NCBI GenBank assembly: GCA_002633025.1
Contig: NMRB01000353.1
Location: 74,605 to 138,604, forward strand
Direction of reading: 5' to 3'
Source: Notospermus geniculatus
Taxonomy: Eukaryota; Nemertea; Pilidiophora; Heteronemertea; Lineidae
Length of the DNA stretch: 64,000 nt
In this document: piece after piece, positions 33,945-45,314 of the stretch
How positions within the stretch are numbered: position 1 is the first letter of the stretch
How the letters are laid out: each line of letters opens with the position of its first letter
Made by a program: the position numbers and the translations under genes
Notes under the pieces: generated by a model
What the model saw: the letters and a program-made list of their open reading frames with translations, nothing else
The model's database searches: none
What the model was told of the DNA's origin: nothing

Positions 33945-34680
33945 TCGCGTCTTAATGCCCGCACTAGTCAGTTTATCACCTATGAAAATGATTTCATTCC
34001 TCGAGAACTGGCACTTCCCCCGATTGAATTTAAGATTGATTTTCCTCGCGCGTTCAAGTACCCGTCTAAGTCTAGAGTCATGTTGCTCCTGCGTGTCGCC
34101 CCATACTACGATATCGTCCATCGATACCTTCACCCCATCAATGTCCTCAAACAGCTGCTGAATTGTCCTCTGAAACACTTCCGGTGCGGAAGCTATGCCG
34201 AAAGGAAGCCTCTTAAAGCAGAAACGCCCGAATGGCGTGTTAAAAGTGCAAAGTTTTGCACTTTCTTCGTCCAGCGGGATCTGCCAAAACCCTGATGATG
34301 CATCAAGTGTACTAAAGTAACGGGCTCCTGCCATCTCTCGTGTGATTTCATCTCGTGTTGGCATGGTAATGCTCGCGGCATACCTCCTTATTCAAGTCTT
34401 TGGGGTCAAGGCAGAGTCTTATTTTGCCGTTCTTTTTCTCGACAATGACCAACGAGCTAACCCATTCCGTGGGTTCTTCAACCTTCTCGACTATCTTTAG
34501 CTTCAAAAGTCTGTCTAATTCTTCCTTCAATTTCTCTTGAAGGGCAAGCAGCACCTTCCGTGCCGCATGCACGACTAGCTCGGCATCTGGTCTCAGTCTT
34601 ATTTTGTGAGTCACTGGGAGGCAGCCAATACCATCGAATACGTCTGCAAATTCCTCATCGATGTTCTGTTGGCCTATATA
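33945..34680 (-). pseudogene. Ty3/Gypsy reverse transcriptase, truncated
   Basis: Minus-strand RT of Gypsy type: EEFADVFDGIGCLP, THKIRL, VEKVEEPTEWVSSLVIVEKK, then after a frameshift near 34365 ARYFSTLDASSGFWQIPLD, FCFKRLPFGIASAPEVFQRT and SMDDIVVWG. The catalytic box is SMDD rather than Y/F-x-DD. It stops at GDKLTSAGIKTR, where the Gypsy sequence ends and BEL sequence begins without a break in frame. RNase H and integrase of Gypsy type are absent. Confidence 0.9.
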
Positions 34681-34682
34681 GG

Positions 34683-35963
34683 CTACTCCTGTAGATGAGG
34701 TGTTCGGATAATCGTATGAACTCTCTTCACCAGACCAAGGTTTTCACACGTTGTGAGACCCAGTATGGGGGTGCTATCTGCAGACACGACGACAAATGAC
34801 ACTACCTGCTTTTTCGACTTGAACCATACTTCGGCCTTGCATTTACCCTTGTTTGGGATTTCAGCTCCATTGTAAGCCCTCAGCTTCGTTTTGGTGTGGT
34901 GCAACTTTGGTACAGGCGTGAGACTCAGGTAATCCTTGTATGGCAAAAGATTCACTTGGGCCCCCGTATCTAGCTTAAATGGAATGATCTGCTTGTTCAC
35001 TACGAGCGGCGAGATCCACTCTTCCTTCCCACCAGTACCACACCCACCAGTATCGTCAATCCCATCAGCAGTGGTGTCACCTGCAGTGAGGTCTACCGTC
35101 TTGACAAAAAACTCCTCATCACTCGAGCTATCATCGCCTTCAATCACGTGGACGGTCGGAGATCGTGCTGTTGATCTGCATTTTGCAGCAAAATGGTTAA
35201 ATTTGCCGCAGGCACTGCATTTATGACCATATGCAGGGCACTGACGGGGCTTGTGGATGCGACCACAGTAGGAACAATCCTTGCCCTTAGGCCTACTGGT
35301 GCCACTACTGTTACTAGGCGTTTGTTGATCCTTAACGATCGGCTTCTTTTTTCCGGATGTCTTCGACGACTTCTTCTGTACCTCTCCGACCTCTATCGGT
35401 GCTGCCTCAGCCTTGTCAGTCTTGCCCGAAAATGTCTTGGTGTGTAAAGCCGCGATCTCAGCAGCCCTACACATGTCAACTGCTTTTTCAAGCTTGAGAT
35501 CCGTCTCCCTTAGCAGCCATTCACGTAACTTGCGATCGTTTGTCCCAATCACTATTTGATCCCTGATGATCGAGTCCTTTAGGTCCCCGAGGTTACATGT
35601 TTTGGCCTTCACCTTCAGGTCAGTGAAGAATGTTTCGAATGACTCAGAGTCTCCTTGTAGCCTGCTTCTCAGGATGTACCGTTCATATGTTTCATTAGTT
35701 TTGGGTTTACAGTACTCATCGAACTTCTTAATGACCTTGTCGTATTTGTCCTTGTCACCCTCTTCAGCGAACGTGAACGTATTGTACAGTTCTAACGCCT
35801 CATTTCCGGCTACCGTCAGAACCAATGCAACTTTCTGCAGATCGGCCTTGTTATCATGGCCTATTGCTAACACGTACAGTTCAAACTTTTGCTTGAATCG
35901 CTCCCAGGCATCGTCGATGTTGCCTTTTACGTTCAGCTCACCTGGTGGCTTAATGTGCTCCAT
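34683..35963 (-). CDS. Gypsy-type Gag with zinc knuckles and retropepsin
   Basis: A 426-codon uninterrupted ORF from ATG at 35963. Residues 1-180 are a Gag-like helical region (FKQKFELYVLAIG, YERYILRSRLQGDSESFETF). Residues 230-242 are a C-x2-C-x3-H-x4-C knuckle and 249-262 a C-x2-C-x4-H-x4-C knuckle. LDTGAQVNLLP at 331-341 is the retropepsin active site, and a flap and ILG follow near the end (PILGLTTCENLGL). It packages and processes the element's own RNA and proteins. Pol follows after a stop. TGGCGCC at 36019-36025 on the minus strand, 56 bp upstream, looks like a primer-binding site. Confidence 0.9.
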   Translation of the reverse strand: MEHIKPPGELNVKGNIDDAWERFKQKFELYVLAIGHDNKADLQKVALVLTVAGNEALELYNTFTFAEEGDKDKYDKVIKKFDEYCKPKTNETYERYILRSRLQGDSESFETFFTDLKVKAKTCNLGDLKDSIIRDQIVIGTNDRKLREWLLRETDLKLEKAVDMCRAAEIAALHTKTFSGKTDKAEAAPIEVGEVQKKSSKTSGKKKPIVKDQQTPSNSSGTSRPKGKDCSYCGRIHKPRQCPAYGHKCSACGKFNHFAAKCRSTARSPTVHVIEGDDSSSDEEFFVKTVDLTAGDTTADGIDDTGGCGTGGKEEWISPLVVNKQIIPFKLDTGAQVNLLPYKDYLSLTPVPKLHHTKTKLRAYNGAEIPNKGKCKAEVWFKSKKQVVSFVVVSADSTPILGLTTCENLGLVKRVHTIIRTPHLQE

Positions 35964-36018
35964 TTTTATAGCTTATTTTGGCTTTTACTTCTGGTACCAT
36001 GTCAAATCATGAGGCAAC

Positions 36019-36110
36019 GGCGCCATTTACAAATCGGAGACTGGTTCTTTATTGTTTAGCTTAACACAAGAATCAATTACAATTGCTATGCCCAGGTGGC
36101 AGCACTAGTA
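36019..36110 (-). other. Probable Gypsy PBS and LTR edge
   Basis: On the minus strand TGGCGCCGTTGCC follows directly after ..GATTTGTAAA, and AACAATAAAG at about 36047-36056 looks like the LTR polyadenylation signal. TGTATAGTACTAG near 36110 could be the LTR start. No second copy was found at the other end, as expected for a truncated chimera. Confidence 0.4.
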
Positions 36111-36461
36111 CTATACATGACACCGTGTCTCACCGGCACATTGCAATCAAACTTCGGATATCGAATCTTAGTAATCGGAAGCTGGGTTCCCTACGAAATA
36201 TTTCGTACAATTGCTCATCCAATTTCATTGGAAGGAAATATTTCGCATCCCGCGGCAGAACTGAGCGCATTTTGTAACACATGCTCAAAGGTAGGGGTCT
36301 TGAAGACGGTCGGCCTTTTGCAAGGATTCCCCAATATAGAACTTAGAAGTATCAGAGAAATATATTTTTGTTAACCCTGATACGTAAAATGTTTAGGGCA
36401 GAAGTTATTTTTCCAGCGTTTGCTTAGGTCACTATAGGCGCTCCACATAACAGTACGATTC

Positions 36462-36704
36462 ATGGCTAGTAATAGTTATCTCTTCGAGAAGATCGTCCAT
36501 GACTGGAGCGTCATGCAACCAGGCCTTGGCTTCCAGTATGTGAAGTCTCCCCTTGCCTGTGCTGTCCTCTGCTGGCTAGATCGATGCCTGACAATTAACA
36601 TACTGCCTGATGACGCCATTTGTCAGCTACATTCAAAACGAGGAACGTGTATGGAGAAAACGGAGGCTTTCGAGTACCAAGGTGCCCGGATGTACCAGAA
36701 AAAG
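36462..36704 (+). CDS. PAN/apple-like domain exon
   Basis: An 81-codon open stretch with YVKSPLACAVLCWLDRCLTI then AICQLHSKRGTC, giving the C-x3-C-x4-C ..C spacing of PAN/apple modules, which bind proteins or glycans outside the cell. It is followed by donor GTGACG. The ATG at 36462 lacks a signal peptide, so the true start is probably in an earlier exon. Marine invertebrates have many secreted PAN proteins. Whether it belongs with the ORFs at 38.0 and 41.6 kb is unknown. Confidence 0.45.
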
Positions 36705-36994
36705 GTGACGTGCCATGGAGACCAACATATCCATGTTCTACTACTTTTCATATTTCTGTAAATGTTGTCTGAATTCTTCCATTTTGTTATTTATCGGTTC
36801 ATCTGCTCCCCCTCCCTTTAAACAAGGATGTAGGCCTTCGTTTCTTACCTCCGGCCGGTGGGGTAAGTTTGCCCTCCCCTACCTAGGCCTACATGTAGAT
36901 GTGTGCATTGGCTTGTGTATACATGTAGCTGGCACGAGTAGACAGTGAGAAAACGGATATATCAATAGAAATTACAGTCATGATGAATTCAATT

Positions 36995-37568
36995 GGGAGG
37001 TTTCGAAATCAAACGATAAACGTAAACGTTAACGACAACGTTATTTTTGTACCGAAAATGCAATATAAAATCTGGTTAATGTGTAGTAGGCTACGAAAAA
37101 TAGTGAGGTTTTGCAAACTTACGTTTTACATTTACGATTACGATTTGAAAACGTCATGACGTCGGCTATGCGGGAGTTTTTTACGCGCAAGTCGCTTGCT
37201 ACACGTAAGAAACTTACGATTTAATCAACGTCAAATCTTTCACGTTTGTAATCAAATAAATCACTTTCAATTTGACACACCTAATAATGGGTAAATGTCC
37301 AAGTTGTAGTGAAGATTACAAATAAAATCATGGACCTATGTGTCTTTGAGAGCCGGACAAACACGGGATACATTGACAACATTTTATCATACACGGAAAG
37401 CCTTCTACGTCAAATGACGCACCATCGCGTCACAAGGCGTCACGTCACTCTGTAATGACGTCATGACGTCGTCAAATCGTAATCGTAAATGTAAAACGTA
37501 AGCTTGCAAAACCTCCCTAATAACGTTGTCGTAAAGTTTACGTTTATCGTTTGATTCCGAAACCTCCC
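36995..37568. mobile_element. Nested palindromic element
   Basis: Outer ends GGGAGGTTTCGAAATCAAAC and GTTTGATTCCGAAACCTCCC; a second mirrored block lies inside (TTACGTTTTACATTTACGAT at about 37120 and ATCGTAAATGTAAAACGTAA at 37482). No ORF. Confidence 0.85.
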
Positions 37569-38040
37569 TACTGTGCCCCACTGAACCACCACCCAAACAC
37601 AAAATCATACTGATGTCTTGCCGATACTGGTATTTGAGCCAAAGTTGCCGAAATCGGTCCTATACGATGACGATGAGTAAAGCAATATAGGGCCGAAAGC
37701 GGCCAAACATCGGTACCTCCCCCATTCTCACGTTGCGGCTTACGTCAATCGTTAGTTAGGGGCATTGGCAAACGGGGGCAGTGAAAAATATTACACCGGA
37801 TTATTTGCTTGAGTATGCCGACATTGGGCCAACATCGGGTCGAAGTTTCTTGCCAGCTGGATAGGGTCTCCGTCGAAATTGATTCAGGAAATGAAATGAT
37901 TCAGGTTTCTAAAATGTTTTTCTCTGTAGCTGATAGGACGTTTTGGAGAGTATGAAATTTATTTTGTAGCTAGCACAAACTCTTAAATACAGACTGAACC
38001 GAAAAATATCCATTATTCCTCCCGTTCCTGCTGATAAGGT
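37569..38040. other. No gene seen
   Basis: Repeated CCGATGTT and GGCCAAAC-type words (37680-37850) suggest a decayed repeat, but no borders can be drawn. Confidence 0.4.
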
Positions 38041-38044
38041 CAGC

Positions 38045-38939
38045 TTGGATGTTTTATTTCACCCCACCCGTTCGGCGATTATGGTAACATATGAAGCGAG
38101 ACCAGTTCCTTGGCAAATAGTTACTGTATATGGAGCTAACCATGACAGTCCGGTATGCCGAGTCCTCTATAATTACTCTCGGTACTTCGGCTGGCTCGGC
38201 CTGAACGAACGCATCCATTATTCGTGGCTAGTGAATTATCTTTTGCACCAAGTCCATAAAATCTCAGGTAGAAGATGGTTCCCAGCAACCTTTGTTCGCA
38301 TGTTTGACTATAGCAGGTCGGCTTGTCTTGCCAAAGACTGACTCGTGTCTGCGATGGCACCGTACAGACGGAGACATGTTTTTCTTCGAGGTGGTCCCGC
38401 AGGACGCAAAGTTAATCATATTTACTGGATGTACAATATCATACAAAAGTAGTACATTATTCCTGACGGCATATGATTGGATTCCAAACGATGACGACAA
38501 TGAAGTACATGTAAATTTGACCCGTCGGCAGCACACGACCGTTACAGTCCGAAGTGTGGGCCATATTCTTACTGCAGGTGCACAACTTGTGCGCATGCGT
38601 GATGAAATCACAATCATACATTTCGACGGACACCATCTGGCATTGATCGTCTTGCGGAATGCAAACAGCGACTTCAAAAAACGTCAGAGATTTATTGCTC
38701 ATTTTCTAAATAAATACGAAATATTTGCGAAAAACAGAAAGCGAGGGATTTTGCTGATAAGTTACCGAATCCCACGGGTGTCGTTTTCGAGTCTTGAAAT
38801 GTCCTGTTTCAAAAACACGTCACTCACGGAAACAACACATACGATCATGAGAAAATTCTTTGGTTACTCTATCTACATTTATTTTAGAAACACAACGTTT
38901 CAACCAGTGTACCCTGGCCGTACTCCTGTGTACAAGTGA
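38045..38939 (+). CDS. Unrecognised protein, candidate exon(s)
   Basis: Two overlapping plus-strand frames are open: 38045-38341 and 38292-38939 (215 codons). A possible acceptor TGACTATAGCAG ending at 38317 would open the second. The translation is beta-rich and cysteine-poor (DGDMFFFEVVPQDAKLIIFT, VHVNLTRRQHTTVTVRSVG). The segment MVTYEARPVPWQIVTVYG..VLYNYSRYF in the first frame resembles VSYLTPENSPLHKIAVYA..ILFQTEVYF at 41.6 kb, so the two loci look like paralogues. The last 32 codons lie in a hairpin arm. No known domain recognised. Confidence 0.4.
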
Positions 38940-39156
38940 ATAGCACATGAGGAGAGGAAGCATAAATACCACACTGTTTCTTTAAGCATTAGGCAAACAT
39001 TTAGACAAAATACATACTGTTTTTTTTAAGCATTAGACAAACTTATGGATAAAAGTCCACGGGAAAAAACTGCGGAATCACTGGTACACCGGTTGAAACG
39101 TTGTGTTTCTAAAATAAATGTAGATAGAGTAACCAAAGAATTTTCTCATGTTTAGT
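38845..39156. repeat. Hairpin at the 3' end of the unknown ORF
   Basis: 38845-38914 and 39089-39156 are near-perfect inverted repeats of about 68 bp (CATGAGAAAATTCTTTGGTT). The imperfect word TCACTCA..ACACATACGAT occurs just left of the left arm and just right of the right arm, so an insertion with a large imperfect duplication is possible. Confidence 0.8.
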
Positions 39157-39360
39157 TTCACCTATCTAAAATGTCACTCAAAGAACACATACGATGCTTT
39201 TAGAAAAACAAACGTCCGAATTAATCAAGGGGACAGACTCCACACAAGTAACACAAGTGCATATCTCGATTCATCGAATAATATTTTAAAATTGCGTTTG
39301 AACAAAAAACTTCATGTGTCGTTGTATGACGAAGTATATGTGTACAAGCGGTTTGATTAA
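39157..39360 (+). pseudogene. Possible displaced C-terminus of the 38-kb ORF
   Basis: Open for about 65 codons after the hairpin (RLHTSNTSAYLDSSNNILKL..DEVYVYKRFD) with the character of the ORF before it. The frame differs from the left part, so even removal of the hairpin would not rejoin them directly. Inference only. Confidence 0.25.
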
Positions 39361-39658
39361 AGTTTATTTGTGACAGGACGATTCGAGGTCACAACGTGTA
39401 CATGTAGTTACATGTATGTAGCTTTATGCAAATCTTGCGATGATCCGCACTTGGGTATAAAATTAGGTAATTAAAGCGAATCGAAAGCGAAAAAATTTGA
39501 TTTAGAAATAGAATTTAAAAGGGGACGAATTTTCAGGAAAAAATGTAAACAAACTTCTCTAGAATGTCAACAAAGAAATTTTCGTGCATTTTAATCGGCT
39601 GAATTTTGTGTTTACAAACACCAGCCAAATGTAAACAAAATCCGCTATCGATTCGCTT

Positions 39659-39833
39659 TAATAGGAGCAGTCAGCCGCGCATATTGCGAACAGATGGCAG
39701 CACAGTCTTAGCGGACCAAATGTACAGGAAATCTATTATGATCGCTGCTCGATCGATAATGACTGGGTCCGCTAGATGCATTGAATTGGGCCCTAGTGAC
39801 ACCTAGTGGTCAACTCGCTGACAGCTCCTATTA
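39659..39833. mobile_element. 175-bp MITE
   Basis: Ends TTTAATAGGAGCAGTCAGC and GCTGACAGCTCCTATTAAA. A related inverted copy is at 61855-62015 (shared GATCGATAATGACTGG and TGCATTGAATTGGG). Confidence 0.85.
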
Positions 39834-39958
39834 AAACTACATTCAGGGATGTACATGTAAAGGTGGTTATGATCTCCTTGAGAGGAAAGGGATACTCTGG
39901 AATTACATTAGTACATGTCCATATGAAAAATTTGCACAGATTAATTCGGTTCCCGATC

Positions 39959-41769
39959 TGATGGATCGGGAACCATATTGTTTTGTCGTGTGTCTGTTCA
40001 CCTCTCTCTCTGTCATAGCTCAGCCCGCAGAGGAGAGCTGGAAGGCTGTAGTGTAAAAATGTACCTTCAGATGAGATTGATTAATCGGTTTCATTTTTCG
40101 ATATCTGAATCAGGGTGAAATTGTCAAATCAATCTCACAACTTTGTCTGTCAGAAATCTAAAAAAAAACTGGGATAGGTAGTCCACATAGAGCACAGGGA
40201 ACATGTCCCACCCCTAGGTTTGCCAACCCTGCCAGTTATTGCGCTATCATTTTCCGACATGTGGTGTCAGGATCATAGTGATATTGATATCTCAAGTTTG
40301 ATATTTTGAGATAAGTTGGCATATTGTCAACTGAGCAAAATTTTTAGTTAATTGAGAATTTATTGATAACACAAACTAAATGTACAGAACACAATATAAA
40401 ATTATCCAGGGCATATAAAATTACCAAGGGCTATAAAATTATTCAGGGCAACTGAGCAACATGAAACAAGTCTTAGTTCATGCCTGCTTATCCAAGAACT
40501 GGACGTTGTTAAAATTCTCAGCCTCAAGTGTCCGGGTGATTTGAGATATCATGACATTTTCACATCAAAATCCCTTGCTTTGCTGCTAGCCACTTATTAG
40601 CATGTTTTGTACATTTTAGGACAAAAATTACTATTACTATATATTTGATAAGCGGGTACTAATCACACCACCTGTAATTAGGCATTCGGGAAAAGACGGG
40701 TGGTTTATTGATGGAGAAGGAGGGAGATTAGTGTCATACCTGACACCAGAAAATTCCCCTTTGCATAAAATAGCCGTCTACGCTCAGACAAAAAAACACG
40801 TTACGATTTTATTCCAAACGGAAGTCTATTTTAAACGTTACATCGAAAAATTTTGTGGATATTTGATGGATCGGGAACCATATTGTTTTGTCGTGTGTCT
40901 GTTCACCTCTCTCTCTGTCATAGCTCAGCCCGCAGAGGAGAGCTGGAAGGCTGTAGTGTAAAAATGTACCTTCAGATGAGATTGATTAATCGGTTTCATT
41001 TTTCGATATCTGAATCAGGGTGAAATTGTCAAATCAATCTCACAACTTTGTCTGTCAGAAATCTAAAAAAAAACTGGGATAGGTAGTCCACATAGAGCAC
41101 AGGGAACATGTCCCACCCCTAGGTTTGCCAACCCTGCCAGTTATTGCGCTATCATTTTCCGACATGTGGTGTCAGGATCATAGTGATATTGATATCTCAA
41201 GTTTGATATTTTGAGATAAGTTGGCATATTGTCAACTGAGCAAAATTTTTAGTTAATTGAGAATTTATTGATAACACAAACTAAATGTACAGAACACAAT
41301 ATAAAATTATCCAGGGCATATAAAATTACCAAGGGCTATAAAATTATTCAGGGCAACTGAGCAACATGAAACAAGTCTTAGTTCATGCCTGCTTATCCAA
41401 GAACTGGACGTTGTTAAAATTCTCAGCCTCAAGTGTCCGGGTGATTTGAGATATCATGACATTTTCACATCAAAATCCCTTGCTTTGCTGCTAGCCACTT
41501 ATTAGCATGTTTTGTACATTTTAGGACAAAAATTACTATTACTATATATTTGATAAGCGGGTACTAATCACACCACCTGTAATTAGGCATTCGGGAAAAG
41601 ACGGGTGGTTTATTGATGGAGAAGGAGGGAGATTAGTGTCATACCTGACACCAGAAAATTCCCCTTTGCATAAAATAGCCGTCTACGCTCAGACAAAAAA
41701 ACACGTTACGATTTTATTCCAAACGGAAGTCTATTTTAAACGTTACATCGAAAAATTTTGTGGATATTT
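39959..41769 (+). repeat. 905-bp tandem duplication
   Basis: 39959-40864 and 40864-41769 appear identical base for base where compared. The unit includes the intron-like region and the first 44 codons of the exon at 41587. The left breakpoint is inside a hairpin (39948-39958 with 39964-39974, GGTTCCCGATC). Copy 1's ORF is cut off after KFCGYL and runs into MDREPYC. Perfect identity means it is recent or an assembly artefact. Confidence 0.9.
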
Positions 41770-42415
41770 GGACAACTTAATGATAATTAAAGAATACCAT
41801 GCAGGTTATGTTTTCTACAACATGGAAAAGGGTGGTAATGTTAGAAATCTCAAGATACCAAACAATGATAGATGTTTGACTGATTCCGCTGCAAAAAAAT
41901 TAAATGTAGAATTTGGATATAAGGCGATTGCTTTGCTTACTTGTAAACTAAAAGATAAACTTCAAGCTAGAGTTTACAAAATTCACGAACTTAACGGATC
42001 AAGAAATGGTCGCTTCGAGATGAGAAACGGGATTAACGTGCCGCTCAAACACACCAAAATCCGGGTAATGGGTGGTATGTACATTTTAAAGGTATCAAAT
42101 GGAGTAAGTTACCTGGTTTCGTTTCTAGCGGCGAACGATTTTCAGCCAGTCATAACGCAGATTGCAGGGACCTTGCATGGTGGTGACCTTACCTTATACT
42201 GGCTGCAACATCAGAACGACAACTTTATGGTTATTATAAGCCGGCCAGGACCAGTTGGTGTCGGCTTCGTAGAACGTTTCAAACCGATAGATGGTCTCGT
42301 AACAAAAGGACAAGGTACAAGCGTAATGACGGAGGTCAATTTTCGCTTTCCTAAAGAAGGTGATGTCCCATTTTCCCATGTCTTCATCCTTCCGAATGAT
42401 GGGCGAATCACCTGA
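41587..42415 (+). CDS. Unrecognised protein, terminal exon candidate
   Basis: A branch-point-like TACTAAT and acceptor CCTGTAATTAG precede an open frame of about 276 codons to TGA at 42413-42415. It reads HSGKDGWFIDGEGGRLVSYL, then alternating hydrophobic/polar strands (KIAVYAQTKKHVTILFQTEV, KIRVMGGMYILKVSNGVSYL) and ends HVFILPNDGRIT. It looks like an all-beta extracellular protein without disulphide pattern; I do not recognise the family. It resembles the ORF at 38045. A truncated duplicate of its first part is at 40682-40961. Confidence 0.5.
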
Positions 42416-42438
42416 GAGAGTCACCTGGAAAAACAAAG

Positions 42439-43887
42439 GGTTGTCAGACAAATGCAGACCAGCAGACCAGCAGACTGCAGACTGCAGACTGCAGACTGCA
42501 GACCTATGGGTGGTTATATCCGCAAAAAGTACACGTTGACAAAACAGATCGAGATGGAGGTTACAAAATCAGAGACGTGCTTTTAGAAAACAGATATGTT
42601 CGTTAACAAAACAGAGACGTTTAGCTGTGATTTGGAGTCGTTCACAAAGGAGACGTTGGATGCTACGAAAGAGTCGTTAACAAAATTTGGAGACGTGTCT
42701 TATCAGAGATAGTCACATTTTTCAAACGTAGCAATCATTTTAAATGGTACGCCATACACAGATGTGGACATGATTTGGAGTCGTTCATTAATGTGACGTT
42801 GGGTGGCGCTCGTTGCAGTTAAAGGTGAAATAAGGGCCTTATATACCCCCGTCCAGACAAATTTTAATGAGGTCGAATTTGGTTGGATGTTAGTGCAATA
42901 GAGTCCAATTGTCGGACGGAGTATCTATTTTCGGACGGACGCATATTCTGTGCTTGTGTGCAGCACTGATCACGTTACACGATTTTTTTTAAAAACTAGG
43001 TCAAAGATAAAAAAAATAGAATCTTAATTCCTTAATATCTCTACAACGGTAAGTCGTATGATTCTGGGACCCACTTTTTTGGAATCCTTGACCCATTTAT
43101 ACCTTAAATTTAGGTTTTGGTTAACATCAGAGAGAGGGTCAAAAAATATTAAAAGTCCAAAATCCAAAATCCAAAATCCGAAACTTTTGACCCTCTCCGA
43201 TCTTAACCAAAACCTAAACTTAAGGTATACATGGGTCAAGGATTCCAAAAAAGTGTGTCCCACAATCATACGACTTACCGTTGTAGAGATATTAAGGAAT
43301 TAAAATTCTATTTTTTTTATCTTTGACCTAGTTAAAAAACATTTTCGTGTAACCTGATCAGTGGTGTACACAAGCTCAGAATATGCGTCCGTCCGAAAAT
43401 AGATACTTCATCCGACAATTGGACTGTATTGCACTAACATCCACCCAAATTCGACCTCATTAAAATTTGTCTGGACGGGGCATTATAAGGCCTGTATTTC
43501 ACCTTTAACTGCAACGAGCGCCACCCAACGTCACATTAATGAACGGCTCCAAATTATGTCCACATCTGTGTATGGCGTACCATTTAAAATTATTGCTACG
43601 TTTGAGAAATGTGACTATCTCTGATAAGACACGTCTCCAAATTTTGTTAACGACTCTTTCGTAGCATCCAACGTCTCCTTTGTGAACGACTCCAAATCAC
43701 AGCTAAACGTCTCTGTTTTGTTAACGAACATACCGGTATCTATTTTCTAAAAGCACGTCTCTGATTTTGTAACCTCCATCTCGATCTGTTTTGTCAAAGT
43801 CTACTTTTTGCGGATATAACCACCCATAGGTCTGCAGTCTGCAGTCTGCAGTCTGCTGGTCTGCTGGTCTGCATTTGTCTGACAACC
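42439..43887. mobile_element. 1.45-kb foldback with 9-bp target duplication
   Basis: AAAACAAAG at 42430-42438 and 43888-43896 flank ends GGTTGTCAGACAAATGCAGA and the complement. Arms of about 700 bp are near identical, meeting at about 43160 with a short spacer. Each end also has tandem CTGCAGA repeats. The 9-bp duplication and very long TIRs fit Mutator-like foldbacks. Open frames at 43024-43303 are mirror images and not genes. Confidence 0.95.
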
Positions 43888-43899
43888 AAAACAAAGAAT

Positions 43900-45000
43900 G
43901 TTAAATCAATCATAAACTCAGCTGATACGTACATGTACACCCTAAATTGGAAATAAATACCAAACTGCACACAGCGCCACCTCCAGTCTTCGACCTAGTG
44001 ACACTGCCATCAGGGGTAGGGAGCATAAAGGGGTCGTAACCCTACGTCTGGCCTAAGCCAGGCGTAGTGCTCGTTGTAGCCCTTGCGCTACGCCTGGTTT
44101 AGGCCTGACGTAGGGTTACGACCTCTTTATGCTCGCTACCCCAGGTCCCTACTTTCTCGGCGGAGGATCGTAGTTCCAATACATGCCAAGTGGAATTGAA
44201 GAATTTCATGGGCACGTACACGAAAAGTTTTTTCGTCGACCTAATTATCTGATTGGTAAACAGAAGCACGTGATAGCTGATAAGCACATGGTCTTGTATT
44301 GTTTACATTCTGTCACTTGACCCCTCGTGACCACTCATGCAGTGTCCTGATTGGTTAAGCTAACCAAGAACCTGTTGAGTAATTTGGTTTTATCCTTCCG
44401 ATTTAGTTCCGTACGTTTTGACAACTGCAACCTCAAAATACCCTTTTTTGGCCGTTTTTGAGAGCTTTATTGGTAGATATTTTATTATTGTTTCCAAAAA
44501 GGCCTAAATTTAGTCACTGACACTTTTGTGCAGGCGCATCACAGCAGTTGAAGGCTCAGGCATTATCCGGGTTTACCCATAATGCCTAGCGAAGGTAATT
44601 GAATAAATACATGTACACCCAAACTTGACGCTAGGTGGCGATATCTTAGAATATCACCACTAGTATCGGCGCTAGGTTTCCATCTTGAAAAGTAGTGCGA
44701 GCGCGGAGCGAACAGTAGAAATTCTTCCAATTGTTAAGCGGTTACCCATCACGTCGTTTTCTACGCTTTACAGTGTAGATCTGTTGTAGATAGGTGTACA
44801 AAGGTATAGAGCCGATACACATTAAATACAAACATCGGTAGAGTAAATATAAAGTATCTGTTTCATTTTCGACAAGATAAATATTACTTTCTGCCAAAAA
44901 TAATAACAGTTTGAAAAAGAAGTTCGAGTCACGTGATGGCGGCCCCGCCGACGATGACGTCAAGATTTTCAAGATGGCGATCTAGCGTCAATGGCAGTAT
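43900..45000. other. No gene seen; hairpin at 44013-44142
   Basis: 44013-44142 is a palindrome (GAGCATAAAGGGGTCGTAAC with GTTACGACCTCTTTATGCTC), arms about 50 bp. The remainder shows no exon. Confidence 0.7.
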
Positions 45001-45314
45001 TAAAATTTTCGTCCAAGTATCAAAAAATTTCAACGCTGCGTGGAGTATGATGTACACCCAGTTGTATGGTCAGAAAGACCTGATGGCTTTGCCACAGGGA
45101 TCTACATCCTGAGAATCTCAGGTCATTTAGTACGGTCGGAAGGGGAGCCGGTTTTGAAGACCCTGGGTGCGAGCTGGATGCAGGGATCTATAGCCAGCTG
45201 TCTATAGCTCCTCAGACATACCAAATCAAAAGCGTCACTCTTAGGAATTTGATTCGAAGGCCTCAACAGCCTGCTGTGTGGTCGGCGGGGCCGCCATCAC
45301 GTGACTCGAACTTG
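44920..45314. repeat. Inverted repeat element
   Basis: AAGTTCGAGTCACGTGATGG at about 44920-44939 continues through CGGCCCCGCCGAC and is mirrored at 45283-45314. About 395 bp, no ORF of note. Confidence 0.75.

Noticed and set aside
43024-43303. Two 81-codon ORFs on opposite strands
   Set aside because: They are mirror images produced by the palindrome centre.
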